A DNA stretch of 64,000 nt. It comes from Actinomadura harenae (lineage in GTDB: Bacteria > Actinomycetota > Actinomycetes > Streptosporangiales > Streptosporangiaceae). Both the position numbers and the translations under genes were made by a program. Of the stretch, positions 33,355 through 43,015 are shown in pieces. Position 1 is the stretch's first letter. Every line of letters starts with the position of its first letter. Location: assembly GCF_003696215.1 (NCBI RefSeq), contig NZ_RFFG01000019.1:50765-114764 (forward strand). The letters run 5' to 3'. Below the pieces are notes generated by a model. That model was not told the origin of the DNA, searched no databases, and was given only the letters and a program-made list of their open reading frames with translations.

Positions 33355-36300
33355 CGTCCGCGGACCATTTCTTCAGGCGGCGTCCCAGGCGCTCGCCGCC
33401 GATCACCGGCTGGCCTTCGGAGATGTAGACGGTCAGTGCCCGGCACGATGCGAAAGGGGTGAGGTCGAGGGCCTTACCGGAACTGCGGTTGAAATAGACC
33501 GTGCGAAGCCGCGGGAGGGAGGCGAGCGGAGTGAGATCCCCGAGGTCGGGGCAATTGCGAAGCCAGAGGTTCTTGAGGTGCGAGAGTTCATGCGTCCAGG
33601 CGAACTCGGCGACGCTCGTCCCCTCCATGCTCAAGGTGACCAGGCTGGTGAAAGTGCCGATGTGGCCGAAATCGCGCAGCCGGTGGCAGTTGTCGAGGGT
33701 GAGGGTTCGGAGAGGAAGTCCGGTGAGGAAGCCCAGGTCTTCCAGCCATGCGGAGTCGCTCAGATCCAGGGTTATCAGGTGGTGGGCCTCGGCGACGGCG
33801 AAGCGGACCACGTTCTCGGACGCGGCTCCGGTCAGCCCGAGGTGTGAGAGCTCGGTGAGTGGAGGCAGTTGCTCGGTGCGTTCAAGGAATCGGGCGTCGT
33901 TGAGGACGAGCGAGGTCAGGTGCTTGTAGCTCTGTAGCCGCGAGTAGTCGGTGAGGGATTTGCAGTTCCAGAGGTGAAGGCGCTTGAGCGCCGGCATCTT
34001 CTGAAGGAGAACGAGTGATTCCACGGGAAGATCCGCGCCCAGGGTGAAGCCTTCGAGGTGTGGCATGGCGAGGAGGCGCGCGGGGTCGACCTTCTCCATT
34101 GACGGGCCGTAGATCTGAAGGTCGGTGAGTGTGGAGCTGTGGTGCTGAAGGAGGTCGAGCTCGGCGGAGTCCTGAACGTAGACGTTCAGTTGCTCGCGGG
34201 GTGGGAGACCGTGGAGTGCTTCCAACTGTCCACGCGTGTCGACTCGTATCCGCACGTCTTGTGGAATGAACCGCACCACGCGGTCGGCGTACTCCGAGTC
34301 GTCGAAGTAACCCCAGGCCTCGGTCAGCCCGGCCGTCACCTCGAACCGGGTGTCGGTGGCGTAGCCGCCGAGGAGGCGTAGTGCTCCGGGGCCGTTGATC
34401 AGCCAGGCGGTCTTGATCGTCGCCTGCGCGACCGTGGGGGACAGGTTCTCGACGGAGTCGGGGAGGGCGTCCAGGACGGGTTCGCCGGCGGTGGCGAGGG
34501 AGCGGGCGGCGGCTTCGTCTCGGGGCGGGACGAGTTCCTTCAGGCAGCGGTCGAAGGCGGGGCGCAGGTCGGGCGGGACGGCGGGGAGGGTCTCCAGGCA
34601 GGAGACCAGGAGGAGTTTCAGGCGCCGGGCTCGGCGGGGTTCGGTGTCGATGCGGGTGAGCAGGCCGGTGACGAGGTCGCGGCGGAGGGGTTCGTTGGCG
34701 TGGCCCGCGGCCATGATGACGGTCTCGCGCCACTGGTCGCGGTGGGCCTCGCGGACGAGCAGGTCGATGTCGCCGATGTCGGCCGCGTGCTGCGCGGTCA
34801 GGTACTCCTGGACGGTCCGGTGGACGAAGTCGATGCGGCCCGGGACGGGCTCGCGGAGCACGCCGCTGCGCTGGAGGAGCGCGTCCAGGACGTCGGCGGC
34901 GTTCGCCCCGACCTTGGGCATCGCGGCCAGGCGGTCGGCGATGAGGCGTTCGACCATCGGTTTCGGGAGTTCCACGCGGTTGCTGGTGGACAGGCTCCAG
35001 GCCAGGTCGCGCAGGATGCGGATCTTCTGGTCCTTCTCCAGGGCGACGGCCTGGGCGCTCGGGACGCCTCGTTTGGCGTCGCGGGTCTCCAGGAGGAGGT
35101 CCAGTGCGGCCGAGTACAGGCCCATGCGGTCGCGGGGGAGGGATTCGCGGTCCAGGTTCAGGGCGCAGAGCATGGCGGCCAGGAGGGGTGTGGACGCCAG
35201 GGTGCGCAGGTGCGGGGCCGCTTCGAAACGTGCCAGGAGGCGGGACTCGTAGCCGGGGAGGCGTTCGGGTTCGCAGGGGAGGTCGTCGCAGTCGCGGACG
35301 GCCGAGTGCCAGTGGTTGATGAGTTCGCGCAGGTCGGCGGGGCCGAGCTGTTCGAGGAAGGCGGTGCCGAAGCCTTCGGCGCGAAGCCAGTCGGCGGCCG
35401 CGGCGGCGGGACGCGAGGTGACGATGACGCGGACGCCGGGGAAGTCGTTCGCCAGGCGGCCGACCCATTCGCGGACGGCCTGGCGCTGCGAAGTGGTCAC
35501 CTCGTCCACGCCGTCCACGAGGACGAGGGCACGGCCGGACGACAGGACGCGGTGGACCCAGCCGCGCGGCATGAGGCCGGCGAGGTTCCCGGCCGTGTCG
35601 TCCAGGAACTCTTCGGGGGAGGGGAGTCTTCCGCCCGCGTGGCTGCGGAGCTTGATGAGGAAGGGGACGAGGCCGCGCCATTCGGCGAGCTCGTCCGAGA
35701 AGGATCCGCGGGCGGCTGCTATGGCGAGCCATCGGAGCAGGGTGCTTTTGCCGCCTCCCGCTTCCGCGCGCACGAGGAGGAGGCGGTGGTCCTTGAGGGC
35801 GGTCTCGATGCGGACGGTTCCGCTGGTGCGTTCCTCACGCCATTCGGCGCGCGGGACGGGTTCCTGTCGATGGCGCGCCCTGTCGTGCTCCTGGGAGACG
35901 TTCAGGCTGATGTAGGCGACGCTGAGGCTTGTTCTGGGGCGGCTCATCCGTTCGAAGCGGACGCCGAACAGTTCGAGCGTGTCGAGGGTCTCGCTCAGGG
36001 ACGACAGGTAGCGGCGGGCGAACTCGTCGTCCTCGCCCATTCCCTCGGGAGCGGTCAGGGATCGGGCGGGCATGCGCGCCAGGAGGGTTTCGACCTGTTC
36101 GGCCAGGCCGGAGAGCCGGGAGAGTGTCTCGGCGGAGGCGCGGGGCGCGAACTGGGGGAGGTGGGTGAGGACGCGGGCCAGGCAGTCGCAGCATTCGTCC
36201 AGCACCACGTCGTAGAGGCGTCCGCCCGCGTCGCCGAGCTGGAAGGACGCCTCGCGGGCGGGGAGCGTGCGCCGCAGGCGGCGGGCCAGTTTGACCGGGT

Positions 36301-36631
36301 CGGCGTCGTCCGCCATCAGGGCCGTGTCGGACAGGTCGGCTTTGTCCAGAGTGAGGACGACCTGGGCCAGCACCGCCTCGCGGTCGCCGTCGGTGAGGCC
36401 GCGGTACTCGGCGCGGCAGAACTTCAGCAGGCGGTCGGCGACGGCGGTCGCGATGTCCTCGAACTGCGAGACGGCCTTGCGGCGCCTCAGCTCGTCCGCG
36501 TAGCCGACCTTGATGAGGTCGACCAGGTCGGACGAGCGGTCGAGACGGGACGTCCGGCCGGAGAGCACACGGCCGAGGACGAGTTTCGCTACGGACTTGC
36601 CGACGCCCACGGCGGCCAACTCGACGGACAT
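33347..36631 (-). CDS. NACHT NTPase with C-terminal leucine-rich repeats (NLR-like, putative antiphage)
   Basis: A 1094-residue STAND ATPase. Residues 1-260 are helical (MSVELAAVGVGKSVAKLVLG start), like the NACHT N-terminal helical domains. The NACHT domain has Walker A RAEAGGGKSTLLRW near 292, Walker B ALVLVDGVDEV near 370 with the extra acidic residue typical of NACHT, and sensor VIVTSRPA. A helical region with DFVHRTVQEYLTAQHAA follows (the F-x-H-x2-x-EYL NACHT C-terminal motif), then leucine-rich repeats from about 800 to 1080 (LKRLHLWNC, LTSLVLNDA, LITLDLSDS, LRTLTLDNC, LKNLWLRNC, LRTVYFNRS). Bacterial NACHT proteins are known antiphage sensors. The gene lies 49 bp after the acyl-CoA dehydrogenase stop with little room for a promoter. 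Confidence 0.9.
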   Translation of the reverse strand: MSVELAAVGVGKSVAKLVLGRVLSGRTSRLDRSSDLVDLIKVGYADELRRRKAVSQFEDIATAVADRLLKFCRAEYRGLTDGDREAVLAQVVLTLDKADLSDTALMADDADPVKLARRLRRTLPAREASFQLGDAGGRLYDVVLDECCDCLARVLTHLPQFAPRASAETLSRLSGLAEQVETLLARMPARSLTAPEGMGEDDEFARRYLSSLSETLDTLELFGVRFERMSRPRTSLSVAYISLNVSQEHDRARHRQEPVPRAEWREERTSGTVRIETALKDHRLLLVRAEAGGGKSTLLRWLAIAAARGSFSDELAEWRGLVPFLIKLRSHAGGRLPSPEEFLDDTAGNLAGLMPRGWVHRVLSSGRALVLVDGVDEVTTSQRQAVREWVGRLANDFPGVRVIVTSRPAAAAADWLRAEGFGTAFLEQLGPADLRELINHWHSAVRDCDDLPCEPERLPGYESRLLARFEAAPHLRTLASTPLLAAMLCALNLDRESLPRDRMGLYSAALDLLLETRDAKRGVPSAQAVALEKDQKIRILRDLAWSLSTSNRVELPKPMVERLIADRLAAMPKVGANAADVLDALLQRSGVLREPVPGRIDFVHRTVQEYLTAQHAADIGDIDLLVREAHRDQWRETVIMAAGHANEPLRRDLVTGLLTRIDTEPRRARRLKLLLVSCLETLPAVPPDLRPAFDRCLKELVPPRDEAAARSLATAGEPVLDALPDSVENLSPTVAQATIKTAWLINGPGALRLLGGYATDTRFEVTAGLTEAWGYFDDSEYADRVVRFIPQDVRIRVDTRGQLEALHGLPPREQLNVYVQDSAELDLLQHHSSTLTDLQIYGPSMEKVDPARLLAMPHLEGFTLGADLPVESLVLLQKMPALKRLHLWNCKSLTDYSRLQSYKHLTSLVLNDARFLERTEQLPPLTELSHLGLTGAASENVVRFAVAEAHHLITLDLSDSAWLEDLGFLTGLPLRTLTLDNCHRLRDFGHIGTFTSLVTLSMEGTSVAEFAWTHELSHLKNLWLRNCPDLGDLTPLASLPRLRTVYFNRSSGKALDLTPFASCRALTVYISEGQPVIGGERLGRRLKKWSADVS

Positions 36632-36680
36632 TCGATCAGTATCGCCCGCCGAGTTGGGCCGATGTTGGGTGTTTCGTGCC

Positions 36681-37832
36681 TCAGAAGGAGGCGGGCAGGC
36701 CGAGGGCGCGGGCGATGAGCATGCGCTGCACCTCGCTCGTCCCCTCGCCGACCTCGAGGATCTTCGCGTCGCGGTAGAACCGGCCGACGGCGTACTCGTT
36801 CATGAAGCCGTAGCCGCCGAAGATCTGCGTGGCGTCGCGGGAGTTGTCCATCGCCGCGTTGGACGCCACGAGCTTGGCGATCGCGGCCTCCTTCTTGAAC
36901 GGCTCGCCCTTGAGCATCTTGGCCGCGGCCGCGTAGTAGGCGAGGCGCGCGGTGTGCGCGCGCATCTCCATGTCGGCGATCTTGAACTGCATGGCCTGGT
37001 AGCGGCCGATCTCGCGGCCGAACGCCTCGCGCTCGCGGACGTAGCGCAGGCACTCGTCCACGCAGCCCTGGGCGAGGCCGACCGACAGCGCGGCGATCGC
37101 GATGCGGCCCTCGTCCAGGATGCGGAGGAACTGGGCGTAGCCGCGGCCGCGCTCGCCGACGAGGTTCTCCGCCGGGACGCGGACGTCGTCGAACGACAGC
37201 TCGCGCGTGTCCGAGGCGGACCAGCCGACCTTGGAGTACTTGCGGCCGACGGTGAAGCCGGGCGTGCCGTTCGGGACGAGGATCGTGGAGATCTCGTTGT
37301 CGCCGGTGTAGGCCGTGACGGTCACGAACGCGGTGATGTCGGTGCCGGAGTTGGTGATGAACGCCTTCGAGCCGTTGATGACCCAGTGGTCACCGTCCAG
37401 GCGGGCGGTGGTGCGCATGCCGCCGGGGACGTCCGTGCCGCCGCCGGGCTCGGTCAGGCCGAACGCCGCCAGCCGCTCGGCCGTGGTCAGCCTCGGCAGC
37501 CACTCGCGCTTCTGCGCCTCGGAGCCGAACCGGTAGATGGGCATCGCGCCGAGCGAGACGCCGGCCTCCAGCGTGATCGCGACGGACGAGTCGACGCGCG
37601 CGAGCTCCTCCAGGGCCAGGCAGAGCGTGAAGTAGTCGCCGCCCATGCCGCCGTACTCCTCCGGGAACGGCAGGCCGAACAGCCCCATCTTGCCCATCCC
37701 GTCGACGATCTCGTACGGGAACTCGCCGCGCTCGTACAGGTCGCCGATGACGGGGGCGACGGTCTCGCGGGCGAAGCGCTCGACGGTGCGGCGCAGCTCC
37801 TCCTGCTCGTCGGACAGCGTGAAGTCGATCAT
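36681..37832 (-). CDS. Acyl-CoA dehydrogenase (isovaleryl-CoA dehydrogenase-like)
   Basis: A 383-residue FAD flavoenzyme that oxidises an acyl-CoA to the 2,3-enoyl-CoA. Motifs are AFGLTEPGGGTDV with GSKAFITN (FAD/substrate contacts), FDDVRVPAENLVGERGRGY, DEGRIAIAALSVGLAQG, and the C-terminal RDAKILEVGEGTSEVQRMLIAR with the Glu base position. It is last in the run accD-accA-HMG-CoA lyase-acd (4 bp after the lyase stop), which fits isovaleryl-CoA oxidation in leucine breakdown. Exact substrate is inferred from context. Confidence 0.9.
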   Translation of the reverse strand: MIDFTLSDEQEELRRTVERFARETVAPVIGDLYERGEFPYEIVDGMGKMGLFGLPFPEEYGGMGGDYFTLCLALEELARVDSSVAITLEAGVSLGAMPIYRFGSEAQKREWLPRLTTAERLAAFGLTEPGGGTDVPGGMRTTARLDGDHWVINGSKAFITNSGTDITAFVTVTAYTGDNEISTILVPNGTPGFTVGRKYSKVGWSASDTRELSFDDVRVPAENLVGERGRGYAQFLRILDEGRIAIAALSVGLAQGCVDECLRYVREREAFGREIGRYQAMQFKIADMEMRAHTARLAYYAAAAKMLKGEPFKKEAAIAKLVASNAAMDNSRDATQIFGGYGFMNEYAVGRFYRDAKILEVGEGTSEVQRMLIARALGLPASF

Positions 37833-37835
37833 CGG

Positions 37836-38756
37836 TTACTCCTTGGGCGCGAGCGCCTGGACGACGCGGGAGGGGGACGGGCGGCCGAGCCGGTCGGCCA
37901 TCCAGAGACTCGTCTGGGCGAGTTTGCGCACGTCGACGCCGGTCTCGATGCCGAGGCCGTCGAGCATCCAGACCAGGTCCTCGGTGGCGAGGTTGCCGGT
38001 GGCGACCTCGGCGAACGGGCAGCCGCCGAGGCCGCCCGCCGACGCGTCCACGACGGTGACCCCGGCGCGGAGCGCGGCGAGCGTGTTCGCCAGGGCCTGC
38101 CCGTAGGTGTCGTGGAAGTGGACGGCGATCCGGTCCAGCGGGATCCCGGCGCCGACGACCTCGCCGATCAGCGCCGTGACCTGGCCGGGCGTGCCGACGC
38201 CGATGGTGTCGCCGAGGCTCAGCGCGGAGCAGCCGAGGTCCATCAGGCGGCGCGCGACGGACGCGACCTGGGCGAGCGGGACGTCGCCCTCCCACGGGTC
38301 GCCGCACACCATCGACACGTAGGCGCGCACCCACAGGCCCTCGTCGCGCGCGCGCCGGACGACCGGCTCGAACATCGCCAGGGACTCGTCGATCGTGCGG
38401 TTCAGGTTGCGCTGGGCGAACGTCTCGGTCGCCGACCCGAAGATCGCGATCTCGGTGACGCCGTTGGCCAGGGCCCGGTCGAGCCCGCGCTCGTTCGGCA
38501 CCAGCACCGGGTACCGGTTGAGCGGGTCGCGGGGCAGCACGCCGAGCAGGTCCTCGGCGTCGGCGAGCTGCGGGATCCACTTGGGGTGGACGAACGAGGT
38601 GGTCTCGATCGTGGTCAGCCCGGCGTCGGCGAGCCGGGTGATGAACTCGGCCTTGACGTCGACCGGGACGATCGACTTCTCGTTCTGCAGCCCGTCGCGC
38701 GGGCCGACCTCATAGACGGTGACGCGCTCGGGAAGCCTGTCGAGCGGAACGCGCAT
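37836..38756 (-). CDS. Hydroxymethylglutaryl-CoA lyase
   Basis: A 306-residue TIM-barrel lyase that splits 3-hydroxy-3-methylglutaryl-CoA into acetoacetate and acetyl-CoA, the last step of leucine catabolism. Catalytic features: YEVGPRDGLQNEK (Arg-Asp), AVHFHDTYGQALAN (metal-binding H-x-H), and the glycine/cysteine loop GGLGGCPFAEVATGN. ATG 38756 is chosen; the frame extends upstream into the carboxylase gene. It starts 5 bp after the carboxylase alpha stop. Confidence 0.93.
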   Translation of the reverse strand: MRVPLDRLPERVTVYEVGPRDGLQNEKSIVPVDVKAEFITRLADAGLTTIETTSFVHPKWIPQLADAEDLLGVLPRDPLNRYPVLVPNERGLDRALANGVTEIAIFGSATETFAQRNLNRTIDESLAMFEPVVRRARDEGLWVRAYVSMVCGDPWEGDVPLAQVASVARRLMDLGCSALSLGDTIGVGTPGQVTALIGEVVGAGIPLDRIAVHFHDTYGQALANTLAALRAGVTVVDASAGGLGGCPFAEVATGNLATEDLVWMLDGLGIETGVDVRKLAQTSLWMADRLGRPSPSRVVQALAPKE

Positions 38757-38761
38757 CTGCC

Positions 38762-40711
38762 TCAGTCCTCCGACTCGATCACGGCCAGCACCTCGTCCAG
38801 GGCGACCTGGGACCCGGTGCGGACCGGCAGGGACGTCACCACTCCGGCGCGCGGCGCGGTGACGGTGTGCTCCATCTTCATGGCCTCGACGACGACGAGC
38901 GGCTGGCCCTCCTCGACCTCGTCGCCTTCGGCGGCCTTCACGGCGAGAACCGTCCCGGGCATCGGGCTGCGCAGGACGCCGTCGCCGGTGACGGCGGACA
39001 CGCCGGTGCTCTCGGCGCGTTCGTGTTCGGCCAGGGCCCAGGTCCGTCCGCCGCGTCCCAGCCACAGGGTGCTGTCATCGCGCGCGCACGAGAAACGGAT
39101 CGTCCGGCCGCCGTAGATCAGGACCAGCTCGGAACCGTCGCTGCGGAGAGAAGCCCGTACGGGCTCGCCTTCGCCGACGATGACCTGTGCGGCGGACGCG
39201 CGGCCTTGCACACGTACCTCGACCGGATCCGATCCGGCCGGGGTGATGAGCCAGGGCGTCCAGGCCGGACGTCCGGGACGCCAGCCGTCCGGGATGGCCC
39301 ACGGGTCGGCGTCGCCGGTCTCCAGGGAGAGCATCCGCTCCAGCGCGGCGGCGGCCAGGACCTCGTCCGGGACGTCGCGCAGGCCGTCGGTCAGCGCGTC
39401 CAGGGACCGCTCGACCAGGCCCGTGTCCAGATCGCCGGACGCGACCGACGGCTCGGACAGCAGCCGCCGCAGGAACGCCACGTTCGTCGTGACGCCCAGC
39501 AGGTCGTACGCGCTGAGCGCCCGGTCGAGGCCGGTCAGCGCGGCGGCGCGGTCCGGCGCCCAGGCGATGACCTTGGACAGCATCGGGTCGAACGAGCCGC
39601 CGACGACCGTGCCGATCTCGATGCCGGAGTCGACGCGGGCGTCCGAGCCGGACGACAGCGCCAGGACGCGGCCGCCGGTCGGGAGGAAGCCGCGCGCCGG
39701 ATCCTCGGCGTACACGCGCGCCTCGACGGCGTGCCCGTTCAGCTCCACGTCCCGCTGGCCGAACGGCAGCGGCTCGCCGGAGGCGGCGCGGAGCTGGAGT
39801 TCGACCAGGTCAAGTCCCGTGACCAGCTCGGTGACCGGATGCTCGACCTGGAGGCGGGTGTTCATCTCCATGAAGAAGTACTCGTCGGGACGGTCGGCCG
39901 AGACGATGTACTCGACCGTGCCCGCGCCGACGTAGCCGACCGCGCGGGCCGCCGCGACGGCGCTCTCGCCCATCCGCGCCCGCGCCTCGGGCGACAGCAG
40001 CGGCGACGGCGCCTCCTCGAGGATCTTCTGGTGCCGGCGTTGCAGCGAGCACTCGCGTTCGCCCAGGTGGACGGCGTTGCCGTGGGCGTCGGCGAAGACC
40101 TGGATCTCGATGTGCCGGGGGTTCTCGACGAACCGCTCGGCGAGCAGCGTGTCGTCCCCGAAGGACGTGCGGGCCTCGCGCCGCGCGGACGCGATCGCCT
40201 CCGGCAGCTCCTCGGCCGTCCGGACGAGCCGCATGCCCTTGCCGCCGCCGCCCGCGGACGGCTTCAGCAGGACCGGGAGGCCGACCTCCAGCGCGGCGGC
40301 CTCGAGCTCCTCGTCGGACAGGCCCGCCTCGTCCCGTCCGGGGACGACCGGGACGCCGGCCGCCGCGACGGTCCGCTTCGCGCGGATTTTGTCGCCCATC
40401 GCGTCGATCGCGGACGCGGGCGGGCCGACGAAGACGACAGCGGCGTCCTCGCACGCGCGCGCGAAGGCCGTGTTCTCCGCGAGGAACCCGTAACCCGGGT
40501 GGATCGCGGACGCGCCGCTCGCGCGCGCCGCGTCCAGCACGGCCTCGATGGACAGGTAGGACGGGATCTCGACGGCCTCGTCCGCGTGGGCCGTGTGGAA
40601 GGTGTCGCCCGCCGTGTGGACCGCGACCGTGCGCAGCCCGAGCCGCCGCGCGGTGCGGAACACCCGGACGGCGATCTCGCCCCGGTTGGCGACCAGAACG
40701 CTTTCGAACAT
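38762..40711 (-). CDS. Acyl-CoA carboxylase alpha subunit (biotin carboxylase + biotin carrier), methylcrotonyl-CoA type
   Basis: A 649-residue biotin-dependent subunit. Residues 1-445 are biotin carboxylase (MFESVLVANRGEIAVRV, ATP-grasp KPSAGGGGKGMRL, FMEMNTRLQVEHPVTE). A middle BT-like domain follows, and a C-terminal biotinyl domain with VVVEAMKMEHTV carrying the biotin Lys. It carboxylates biotin with bicarbonate and ATP. ATG 40711 begins exactly at the conserved start; the frame is open 41 codons further into accD. It is 8 bp after the beta-subunit stop; the lyase and dehydrogenase neighbours point to 3-methylcrotonyl-CoA as the acceptor. Confidence 0.92.
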   Translation of the reverse strand: MFESVLVANRGEIAVRVFRTARRLGLRTVAVHTAGDTFHTAHADEAVEIPSYLSIEAVLDAARASGASAIHPGYGFLAENTAFARACEDAAVVFVGPPASAIDAMGDKIRAKRTVAAAGVPVVPGRDEAGLSDEELEAAALEVGLPVLLKPSAGGGGKGMRLVRTAEELPEAIASARREARTSFGDDTLLAERFVENPRHIEIQVFADAHGNAVHLGERECSLQRRHQKILEEAPSPLLSPEARARMGESAVAAARAVGYVGAGTVEYIVSADRPDEYFFMEMNTRLQVEHPVTELVTGLDLVELQLRAASGEPLPFGQRDVELNGHAVEARVYAEDPARGFLPTGGRVLALSSGSDARVDSGIEIGTVVGGSFDPMLSKVIAWAPDRAAALTGLDRALSAYDLLGVTTNVAFLRRLLSEPSVASGDLDTGLVERSLDALTDGLRDVPDEVLAAAALERMLSLETGDADPWAIPDGWRPGRPAWTPWLITPAGSDPVEVRVQGRASAAQVIVGEGEPVRASLRSDGSELVLIYGGRTIRFSCARDDSTLWLGRGGRTWALAEHERAESTGVSAVTGDGVLRSPMPGTVLAVKAAEGDEVEEGQPLVVVEAMKMEHTVTAPRAGVVTSLPVRTGSQVALDEVLAVIESED

Positions 40712-40719
40712 CTCGTCCC

Positions 40720-42342
40720 TCACATCCGGAAGACGCCGTAGCCGACCGGCTCCAGCGGCGCGTTCGCCGCGGCCGACAGCGCGAGACCCAGCACCCGGCG
40801 CGTGTCGCGCGGGTCGATGACGCCGTCGTCCCACAGCCGGGCCGTGGAGTAGTACGGGTTGCCCTGGTCCTCGTACTGCTCGCGGATCGGCGCCTTGAAC
40901 AGCTCTTCGTCCTCGGCCGACCAGGCGTCGCCGAGCTGGTCGCGCCGGACGGTGGCCAGGACGCTCGCGGCCTGCTCACCGCCCATGACCGAGATCCGGG
41001 CGTTCGGCCACATCCAGAGGAAGCGGGGCGAGTACGCCCGTCCGCACATCGCGTAGTTGCCGGCGCCGAAGGAGCCGCCGATGACGATGGTGAACTTCGG
41101 CACGCGCGCGCACGAGACGGCCGTGACCATCTTGGCGCCGTGCTTGGCGATGCCGCCCGCCTCGTACTCGCGGCCGACCATGAACCCGGTGATGTTCTGC
41201 AGGAACACCAGCGGGATGCTGCGCTGGTCGCACAGCTCGATGAAGTGCGCGCCCTTCTGGGCCGACTCGGCGAACAGGATGCCGTTGTTGGCGATGATCC
41301 CGACCGGGTGCCCGTGGATGTGCGCGAACCCGGTGACCAGGGTCGTCCCGAACTCCTTCTTGAACTCCTGGAACCGGGAGCCGTCCACGACGCGGGCGAT
41401 GACCTCGCGGACGTCGTAGGGGGTGCGGGCGTCCGGGGGGACGACGCCGTACAGCTCGTCCGGGGAGAACAGGGGCTCGGCGGGGTCGGCGCTCGTCCAG
41501 GGGCGCGCCTCGCGCGGGCCGAGCGTGCCGACGATGTTCCGGACGATCGACAGCGCGTGCGCGTCGTTCTCCGCGAGGTGGTCGGTGACGCCGGAGATCC
41601 GCGAGTGCAGTTCGCCGCCGCCGAGTTCCTCGGCCGTGACGACCTCGCCGGTCGCGGCCTTCACCAGCGGCGGGCCGCCGAGGAAGATCGTCCCCTGGTT
41701 CCGGACGATCACCGCCTCGTCGCTCATCGCCGGGACGTACGCGCCGCCCGCCGTGCAGGACCCGAGCACCGCCGCGATCTGCGGGATGCCGTGCCCGGAC
41801 ATGGTGGCCTGGTTGTAGAAGATGCGGCCGAAGTGCTCGCGGTCGGGGAAGACCTCGTCCTGCTTCGGCAGGAACGCGCCGCCCGAGTCGACCAGGTAGA
41901 CGCACGGGAGGCGGTTGTGGAGGGCGACCTCCTGCGCGCGCAGGTGCTTCTTGACCGTCATCGGGTAGTAGGTGCCGCCCTTGACGGTCGCGTCGTTCGC
42001 GACGACCACGCACTCGCGCCCGCTGACCCGCCCGACGCCGGTGATGATGCCCGCGCCCGGCGCGTCGTCCCCGTACATGCCGGTCGCGGCGAGCGGGGAC
42101 AGCTCCAGGAACGGCGAGCCCGGGTCGAGCAGCGTGTCCACCCGGTCGCGGGGCAGCAGCTTGCCGCGCTTGACGTGCCGCTCGCGGGCCCGCTCCGGCC
42201 CTCCGCGCGCGGCGGTGTCCAGCCGGTCGCGCAGCTCGGCGGCCAGGGCCTCGTTGTGCGCGGCGTTGGCCTTGAAGGCCTCGCCCGCCGGATCGGCGCG
42301 CGTGCCCAGCACAGGCCCGGATCCGGTTCCGCTCCCGCTCAC
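40720..42342 (-). CDS. Acyl-CoA carboxylase beta subunit (carboxyltransferase), methylcrotonyl-CoA type
   Basis: A 540-residue carboxyltransferase that moves CO2 from biotin to the acyl-CoA. Signatures: [59 protein letters not shown] and [39 protein letters not shown], the last characteristic of methylcrotonyl/geranyl-CoA carboxylases. Start chosen is GTG 42342; ATG 42378 is possible but falls inside operator 1. It is first in the catabolic operon and divergent from a TetR regulator. Confidence 0.9.
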   Translation of the reverse strand: MSGSGTGSGPVLGTRADPAGEAFKANAAHNEALAAELRDRLDTAARGGPERARERHVKRGKLLPRDRVDTLLDPGSPFLELSPLAATGMYGDDAPGAGIITGVGRVSGRECVVVANDATVKGGTYYPMTVKKHLRAQEVALHNRLPCVYLVDSGGAFLPKQDEVFPDREHFGRIFYNQATMSGHGIPQIAAVLGSCTAGGAYVPAMSDEAVIVRNQGTIFLGGPPLVKAATGEVVTAEELGGGELHSRISGVTDHLAENDAHALSIVRNIVGTLGPREARPWTSADPAEPLFSPDELYGVVPPDARTPYDVREVIARVVDGSRFQEFKKEFGTTLVTGFAHIHGHPVGIIANNGILFAESAQKGAHFIELCDQRSIPLVFLQNITGFMVGREYEAGGIAKHGAKMVTAVSCARVPKFTIVIGGSFGAGNYAMCGRAYSPRFLWMWPNARISVMGGEQAASVLATVRRDQLGDAWSAEDEELFKAPIREQYEDQGNPYYSTARLWDDGVIDPRDTRRVLGLALSAAANAPLEPVGYGVFRM

Positions 42343-42366
42343 CCGGTCATCACCCGCCCTCGTGGA

Positions 42367-42382
42367 GTTAATGCTCATTAAC
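42367..42382. promoter_or_regulatory. TetR operator 1
   Basis: GTTAAT-GCTC-ATTAAC, a perfect 6-bp inverted repeat in the divergent region of the carboxylase operon and tetR. It is 25 bp centre to centre from the site at 42392-42407 with the same core. Confidence 0.75.
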
Positions 42383-42391
42383 AAGTGCGAT

Positions 42392-42407
42392 GTTAACGCT
42401 CATTAAC
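42392..42407. promoter_or_regulatory. TetR operator 2
   Basis: GTTAAC-GCTC-ATTAAC, like operator 1 with one arm mismatch. It lies 22 bp before the tetR ATG, so it probably mediates autorepression together with control of the carboxylase operon. Confidence 0.75.
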
Positions 42408-42429
42408 AAGGTTCGTCTACACTCCCATC

Positions 42430-42996
42430 ATGACCGACGCGCGCCCGGCCAGCCCGCGCAGGGCCGAGATCCTCGCGGCGGCCGCCGACCTGTTCGCCCG
42501 GCGCGGCTACCACGGCACGTCCATCGGCGACCTCGGCGGCGCCCTGGGCCTCACCGGGCCCGCCCTCTACCGGCACTTCCGGGGCAAGGACGCCGTCCTC
42601 GCCGAGATCCTCGTCGACATCAGCGAGCGGCTGCGCGACGAGGGGACCCGCCGGGCCGCCGCGCCGGACCCGTCCGCGGCCCTGGACGCCCTGCTCGACT
42701 GGCACATCTCGTTCGCGCTCGACAACCCCGCGCTGATCACCGTGCACGAACGCGAGCTCGACAACGTGCCCGAGCCCCAGCGCCACCAGGTCCGGCGCGT
42801 CCAGCGCGCCTACGTCGAGGAATGGGTCGCCGTCCTGCGCCGCCTGCGTCCGGACGAGCCGGAGCAGCGGATCCGCGCCGCCGTCCACGCCTGCTTCGGC
42901 CTGCTCAACTCCACGCCCCACAGCGCGACCGGGCTCGACCGCCCGGCCATGGCCGCGCTCCTGCACACGATGGCGCGCGCCGCCCTCTGCTGTTAG
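42430..42996 (+). CDS. TetR-family regulator of the leucine/isovalerate operon
   Basis: A 188-residue TetR repressor. HTH: RRAEILAAAADLFARRGYHGTSIGDLGGALGLTGPALYRHFRGKDAVL. The C-terminal ligand domain is helical, with a terminal CC. It is divergent from the carboxylase/HMG-CoA lyase/acyl-CoA dehydrogenase operon with two TTAA-rich operators between them. An acyl-CoA intermediate is the likely inducer. ATG 42430 is the plain choice. Confidence 0.92.
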   Translation: MTDARPASPRRAEILAAAADLFARRGYHGTSIGDLGGALGLTGPALYRHFRGKDAVLAEILVDISERLRDEGTRRAAAPDPSAALDALLDWHISFALDNPALITVHERELDNVPEPQRHQVRRVQRAYVEEWVAVLRRLRPDEPEQRIRAAVHACFGLLNSTPHSATGLDRPAMAALLHTMARAALCC

Positions 42997-43015
42997 CGGG
43001 AGGGCGGACAGAGCG

